8,555 nucleotides of DNA, from NCBI GenBank assembly GCA_023143305.1, contig JAGLHV010000040.1:1-8555 (forward strand), in the 5' to 3' direction. A model generated the notes under the pieces. It was not told the origin of the DNA. It made no database searches and saw only the letters and a list, made by a program, of their open reading frames with translations. The DNA comes from a bacterium. Its GTDB lineage: Bacteria > CBDUZB01 > JAGLHV01. This document shows positions 4,710 to 8,555 of this stretch, in pieces. Position 1 is the first letter of the stretch, and every line of letters starts with the position of its first letter. Position numbers and translations under genes: made by a program.

Positions 4710-7236
4710 TGATGACCAGGAAATTTTAAAGATATTTAAACGATATCTGGAGAATGAAAATTATATAGTTTATACCGTTGATAATAGTTTTAAAGCACTG
4801 GAAACGGTAGAAAAGGTAAAACCAGGTTTGATTTTACTGGATGTTCAGATGCCGGAAATGAATGGATATGAAGTTTGTTCAAAAATACGAAATAACGAAA
4901 GTTTGTCCGGGGTTCCTGTAATATTTATAAGTGCTCTGGATGAACAACAGGATAAGACAAAAGCATTTTCTCATGGTGCTGTTGATTATATAGTAAAGCC
5001 GCCCAGCAAAAAAGAAATAGTAGATAAAATTAAAAAGCATTTAAAAGGGATTATCGATGAGCAGGGGAAAGAAGAAGATGCTCATATAAAAAAAATAAGT
5101 TTCCCCGGGAAATTTAAAGATTTTAAAAAATTTTTAGAAAATAAATTAAGTTTAAATGCAGAAAAAAAAGAAATATTATTAGCAACAAAAGCGAACGCAA
5201 TAAATTCACTGGGTGGAGCTTTAAGTCTTTCCAGTGCACAATTAGCACAGTATATTGCCGAATTTTTAAAATTGAAATATATTCCTTATCTGGATCCGGA
5301 ACTTTTACAGCTGGATATCCTTCCCAATTCTTTTTGCCGAAAGTATCATGTATTAACTATAAATGATGAAAATCAAAACAAAGAAGCAGAAGATAAAGTT
5401 TTTGCTTTGAGCAATCCTTTTGATTGGGAACTGATGGAATTTTTAAGTAAGATGAACGGGAATAACCGGGTGGTGATTACTGAATCGGAAAACATTGATT
5501 CCTTTTTTAAAGAAAAAGGAGAAGACAAAACGACTATTGATATTATTTCCCAGGGTGCCTCTCAGCAGGAAATAGAAAATCGTCCGGTTAAATATATAAG
5601 CGACCATATTATTTATAAAGCAATAATTCAAAGAGCAAGTGATATACATATAGAACCTAAAGAATCGGAAACAAGTATTCGCTTTCGTGTCGATGGGGAT
5701 ATGCAGCCTGCTTTTTTTCTGAAAGATAAGACCGCTTTACGCTTGATTGCCCGATTTAAAGTACTTGCTGACTTAGATATTGCCGAAAGGCGAAAACCGC
5801 AAGATGGTTCTTTTGCTATAGCCATGGGCAATAGAAAGTTTAAATTAAGAGTGGCTACTACCAATACAGCTTTCGGAGAGAGTGTTGTTTTACGTTTGTT
5901 AGAGCCTAAAGGAAAACCAAAATCATTGGAATTGTTGGGAATGACTGATGAACAAGAGAAGACTATTCGCGAATTTTCCCGGCAGACCAGCGGTCTGATT
6001 TTGCTGGTTGGGCCCACGGGTTCGGGGAAAACTACTACTATTTATAGTCTTCTAAGCCAGATAGACTGCAAAACCAGGAGTTTAATTTCAGTAGAGGACC
6101 CTATTGAATATACTATCCCGGATGCTAATCAACAACAGGTAAATGAAAAAATCGGAGTTACCTTTCATATGCTTTTAAGATCGGCAATGCGTCAGGATCC
6201 GGATATACTCTTTATCGGTGAAATGAGAGACCGGTTTTCTGCTTCGGTAGCAACAGAAGCAGCCAGTACCGGCCATTTAGCTATCAGTACTATGCATTCA
6301 GCCAATGCTACCAGTGCAATTTTTCGTATGGAAACATTGGGTGTAGTCCGTTCGGTTATGGCTGATTCAATTTTGGGGATAGTATCACAGAAACTGCTTA
6401 AGGTTCTTTGTCCTTATTGCCGGGAAGAGTTACCTATTACCAAGGAAGAAATCCGCTTGTTATCAAAATATACAACTAATTTTCCCGGTAGTGTTGCTCA
6501 TCCGGGAGGATGTCCACAGTGTAATTATACCGGTTATTATGGAAGGGAAGCAGTTTATGAAATTTTAAAATTTGATTCGGAAATATCGAAAATGGTGCGT
6601 GATAATATTCCGGTGGGAGAGATAAGGCGGTTTATTAAACAGCAAGGCGATTATTTAATCGGTGACCATGCTTTGGAAAAAGTAAAGAATTTTAAATTTT
6701 CAGTAAAACAAATTTGTGGTACGGTGTTAATAGAGGAAGCAGAGCTTGTTTCACCTGCTAAAAAAACAACCCGGATTATTCAGGACAGAAAATTAGAGGA
6801 TGAACAAATAGAAAGTAAAATGGTGCAAGATGAAAAATTACCGGATAATAAACATATATTACTGGTGGAAGACGATAGGGATATTCGCCGGGTGGTGGCC
6901 CGGTTATTGGAAAAAGACGGTTATTCGGTTACTGTTGCCGAGGACGGTATAGCTGCTCTGCTGCATATGGGTAAATCAACTTTTGAATTGATTCTTTCCG
7001 ATGTAGAGATGCCTAATTTAGACGGATTTAAATTATTGGAGATGAAAAACCAAAAGGGAATTAAAACCCCTGTAATATTTTTAACTTCAAGGGCGAATGT
7101 ACAGGATGAAGCACTGGGATTTAAAATGGGTGCTGTTGATTATATTAGAAAGCCGTTTAATAAAGAGACTTTATTGTTAAGAATTAATAGTATTTTAAAG
7201 ATATTGAAAAACGGGGGGAATGTAAAAAATGGATAA
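4684..7236 (+). CDS. REC-GspE/PilB secretion ATPase-REC fusion (850 aa)
   Basis: The centre is a type II secretion/type IV pilus assembly ATPase, which powers pilin polymerisation from the cytoplasmic side of the inner membrane. Seen in order: receiver 1 (1-120; D9/D10, D53, S83, K105); a GspE N-terminal-like domain (about 140-270); Asp box (SDIHIEP, 319-325); Walker A GPTGSGKTTT (443-452, K449); Walker B DPDILFIGE (505-513, E513); His box TGHLAISTMH (529-538); the zinc cysteines C576/C579 and C610/C613; and receiver 2 (723-840; D730/D731, D773, T801, K823). Both receivers keep all key residues. The usual family length is about 500-570, so the extra length is the two receivers. The conserved GEIRDxETA reads GEMRDRFSA. 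The sequence cannot separate GspE from PilB. The fusion suggests that phosphorylation sets motor activity directly (inference). Confidence 0.95.
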   Translation: MQSKIVVIDDDQEILKIFKRYLENENYIVYTVDNSFKALETVEKVKPGLILLDVQMPEMNGYEVCSKIRNNESLSGVPVIFISALDEQQDKTKAFSHGAVDYIVKPPSKKEIVDKIKKHLKGIIDEQGKEEDAHIKKISFPGKFKDFKKFLENKLSLNAEKKEILLATKANAINSLGGALSLSSAQLAQYIAEFLKLKYIPYLDPELLQLDILPNSFCRKYHVLTINDENQNKEAEDKVFALSNPFDWELMEFLSKMNGNNRVVITESENIDSFFKEKGEDKTTIDIISQGASQQEIENRPVKYISDHIIYKAIIQRASDIHIEPKESETSIRFRVDGDMQPAFFLKDKTALRLIARFKVLADLDIAERRKPQDGSFAIAMGNRKFKLRVATTNTAFGESVVLRLLEPKGKPKSLELLGMTDEQEKTIREFSRQTSGLILLVGPTGSGKTTTIYSLLSQIDCKTRSLISVEDPIEYTIPDANQQQVNEKIGVTFHMLLRSAMRQDPDILFIGEMRDRFSASVATEAASTGHLAISTMHSANATSAIFRMETLGVVRSVMADSILGIVSQKLLKVLCPYCREELPITKEEIRLLSKYTTNFPGSVAHPGGCPQCNYTGYYGREAVYEILKFDSEISKMVRDNIPVGEIRRFIKQQGDYLIGDHALEKVKNFKFSVKQICGTVLIEEAELVSPAKKTTRIIQDRKLEDEQIESKMVQDEKLPDNKHILLVEDDRDIRRVVARLLEKDGYSVTVAEDGIAALLHMGKSTFELILSDVEMPNLDGFKLLEMKNQKGIKTPVIFLTSRANVQDEALGFKMGAVDYIRKPFNKETLLLRINSILKILKNGGNVKNG

Positions 7237-7777
7237 TGAAATGAGTTCAACTTTAAAATGTGCTAAATGTGAGCAGGAATTTAATAAAAAAGAATTAACT
7301 ATAATTAATGAAAATCCCTATTGTCACCAATGTACGATGGAATTTGCTAATGAATTTATAAAGATAAAAAGTGAGCAGTTAAGTAAAAAAACAAAAAAAA
7401 CAGCGGTAATAAAAAATAAAAATTGGAAAAATGTACTCATTTGTTTGTTTTTTATTTGTATGGGATTGAATGCAATTTTAATACCTCAAATGATTAATTC
7501 TTTAAAAGGGAATAAAGTAATTCGTAAAGGAGTAATTAAAACCGATAAACAAACGGATAATTGTATTAAAAATCTTTGGCAAATATCCAGAATGCTGCAA
7601 GAAGGCAAATTGCCTCCGGGTAATTTAGTCTGTCCGGTTAGTAAAAAAGTTTATTTGGTAAAAGAGGATGGAGAAAATATAATAGTTTTTTGTCCTACCC
7701 CTTCCCGGCATGGGCAAGGTAAATTTAAACAAATTAAAGTAAGCAGGTCTTCTCCTATTCCGGAGGTGATAGAATAA
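7229..7777 (+). CDS. Zinc-ribbon, single-TM protein with pilin-like C-terminal part (182 aa)
   Basis: I do not recognise a named family. The N-terminus has two CxxC pairs, C11/C14 and C32/C35, spaced like a LIM or zinc-ribbon finger. A basic linker (45-66) leads to one hydrophobic helix (about 67-89, NVLICLFFICMGLNAILIP). The remainder resembles the small globular part of pseudopilins: C112 with NLWQISRMLQEGKLPPGN, then C135-P, a Y and FCPTPSRHG (154-162). A normal prepilin cleavage site is absent. With positive residues before the helix, the finger should be cytoplasmic and the pilin-like part periplasmic. The gene overlaps the ATPase gene by 8 nt, has GGGGGGAA 8 nt before its ATG, and ends 1 nt before the pilin start. 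It may link ATPase or platform to the pilin, or be an unprocessed minor pilin (inference). Confidence 0.78.
   Translation: MDNEMSSTLKCAKCEQEFNKKELTIINENPYCHQCTMEFANEFIKIKSEQLSKKTKKTAVIKNKNWKNVLICLFFICMGLNAILIPQMINSLKGNKVIRKGVIKTDKQTDNCIKNLWQISRMLQEGKLPPGNLVCPVSKKVYLVKEDGENIIVFCPTPSRHGQGKFKQIKVSRSSPIPEVIE
7762..7766 (+). promoter_or_regulatory. RBS GGAGG of the prepilin gene
   Basis: GGAGGTGAT (7762-7770) lies in the last codons of the upstream gene and ends 8 nt before the prepilin ATG at 7779. It is a strong match, and it fixes the start that gives a 7-residue leader. It also implies high or coupled translation of the pilin. Confidence 0.7.
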
Positions 7778-7778
7778 G

Positions 7779-8555
7779 ATGTCCGCTAAGAATAAGGGGT
7801 TTACTTTTATTGAGATTTTAGTCATCGTAATAATAATATCATTTTTAATTTCTGTTGGAATGATTAAGTATGTTGAGATGGTTCGGAAAGCGAGGGTTAC
7901 CCAATGCCGGGTAAACCGGACGACGATAGAAGATGCAGAACAGCGTTATTATTATGCTAATAATGAATCCTGTTTAAATATTTCTAAACTGGTAGAGGAT
8001 GGTTATTTGAATAAAATGCCTGTGTGTGCTGCCGGGGGGCAATATGTCTGGATCAGTACTTTTACAAATTCTTCCGTTTATCCTCTGGTGGGATGTTCGG
8101 TTCATTATTGGTTTGATTCAGAATCGGAAATGGTAACTGAACTATTATTTTCGCATGATTTTAATAATATGGATTCTCTTACTTCCTTGAGAGGTGACTG
8201 GTATATTGCAGATAGTACACTTAGGCCTACGGTGAGAGGGGGAGAGCACCGCCTGGTTTTTGGAGAGTTGGATTGGACGGACTATACAATAGAAGTAGAG
8301 GCAATTTTGCATGAAGGAAGGGGCTATGGGATTTATTATCGCAGTGACGGAGAAGAAAGAATAAGTGGTTATTGTTTTCAATATAATCCCGGAGACAGGG
8401 ACTCTTTTTTGGTAAGAAGGGTATTTAACGGCCGGGAGGAAAGCCCTTTTCAGCGGGTAAGTATGCCGGAAGGATTTTCTGTTTACGGTCAGTCTCATAC
8501 TATTTCTATTACCGTTGATGGAAACAACCATACAATCAGTGTTGATGGCCGGCAA
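7779..8555 (+). CDS. Prepilin with fused concanavalin-like domain, cut by the window end
   Basis: The frame is open for 259 codons to the window edge. The leader MSAKNKG is followed by FTFIEILVIVIIISFLISVG: prepilin peptidase would cut after G7 and methylate F8, with the conserved Glu at +5 (E12). Residues 30-106 are a short pseudopilin body with CRVNRTTIEDAEQRYYY, a GYLNKMPVC motif and a closing Cys (C106). From about 122 (LLFSHDF...) to the edge there is a beta-rich segment (GDWYI, YTIEVEAILHEGRGYGIYYR, HTISITVDGNNHTISVDG) typical of the LamG/DUF1080 concanavalin-like sandwich, a fold often used for carbohydrate binding. The subunit would be exported and assembled by the ATPase encoded two genes upstream. 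The later part is richer in G+C than the neighbouring genes. The true C-terminus is not visible. Confidence 0.88.
   Translation, partial: MSAKNKGFTFIEILVIVIIISFLISVGMIKYVEMVRKARVTQCRVNRTTIEDAEQRYYYANNESCLNISKLVEDGYLNKMPVCAAGGQYVWISTFTNSSVYPLVGCSVHYWFDSESEMVTELLFSHDFNNMDSLTSLRGDWYIADSTLRPTVRGGEHRLVFGELDWTDYTIEVEAILHEGRGYGIYYRSDGEERISGYCFQYNPGDRDSFLVRRVFNGREESPFQRVSMPEGFSVYGQSHTISITVDGNNHTISVDGRQ

Noticed and set aside
5101..5500. MshEN-type c-di-GMP binding site in the ATPase N-terminal domain
   Set aside because: The RLGxxLLxxG-type motif needed for c-di-GMP binding is not visible, although the fold looks related.
5443..6017. Two overlapping minus-strand frames
   Set aside because: They lie opposite the GspE/PilB core; the plus-strand frame carries the Asp box and leads into Walker A.
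7625..7825. 66-codon minus-strand frame
   Set aside because: It is antisense to the pilin-like part of the 182-aa gene and the start of the prepilin gene.
8145..8555. Minus-strand frame open to the window end
   Set aside because: The prepilin frame on the other strand has a strong RBS, a leader peptide and a continuous domain structure, so this one is a shadow.

Overview
The window comes from an AT-rich bacterium whose genes carry good Shine-Dalgarno sequences and are packed tightly, with overlapping starts. A secretion/pilus ATPase of the GspE/PilB family and a class III-type prepilin are both present. The pilin style (CRxNRxxIE, 'GYL...P.C..GG.Y.W') resembles those of environmental anaerobes and candidate phyla, but nothing here fixes the phylum. 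No rRNA, tRNA, CRISPR array or insertion sequence was seen.

Two divergent gene clusters are separated by a 453-bp intergenic region (3552-4004). The leftward cluster encodes, in order of transcription: a REC-PAS-PAS histidine kinase (3551-1647); a REC-pseudokinase-REC protein whose kinase core has lost its phospho-acceptor His and ATP-binding boxes (1631-183); a doubtful small ORF region (about 104-186); and the first 34 residues of a membrane protein that runs off the window start (103-1). A TTGACA-17-TAAAAT promoter at 3702-3674 fits as the promoter of this cluster.

The rightward cluster encodes: a degenerate receiver joined to an HPt domain (4005-4709); an 850-residue REC-GspE/PilB ATPase-REC fusion (4684-7236); a membrane protein with a cytoplasmic zinc ribbon, one TM helix and a pilin-like C-terminal part (7229-7777); and a prepilin joined to a concanavalin-like (LamG/DUF1080-type) domain that runs off the window end (7779-8555). 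All four are translationally coupled or nearly so.

Together the window holds six receiver domains, one intact histidine kinase, one pseudokinase and one HPt domain around a type II secretion/type IV pilus motor. The most economical reading is a phosphorelay in which signal passes by phosphotransfer straight to the assembly ATPase, without a DNA-binding output: no HTH or other DNA-binding domain was seen in any of these proteins. That wiring is inference. The domain content and the missing catalytic residues are read directly from the sequence.
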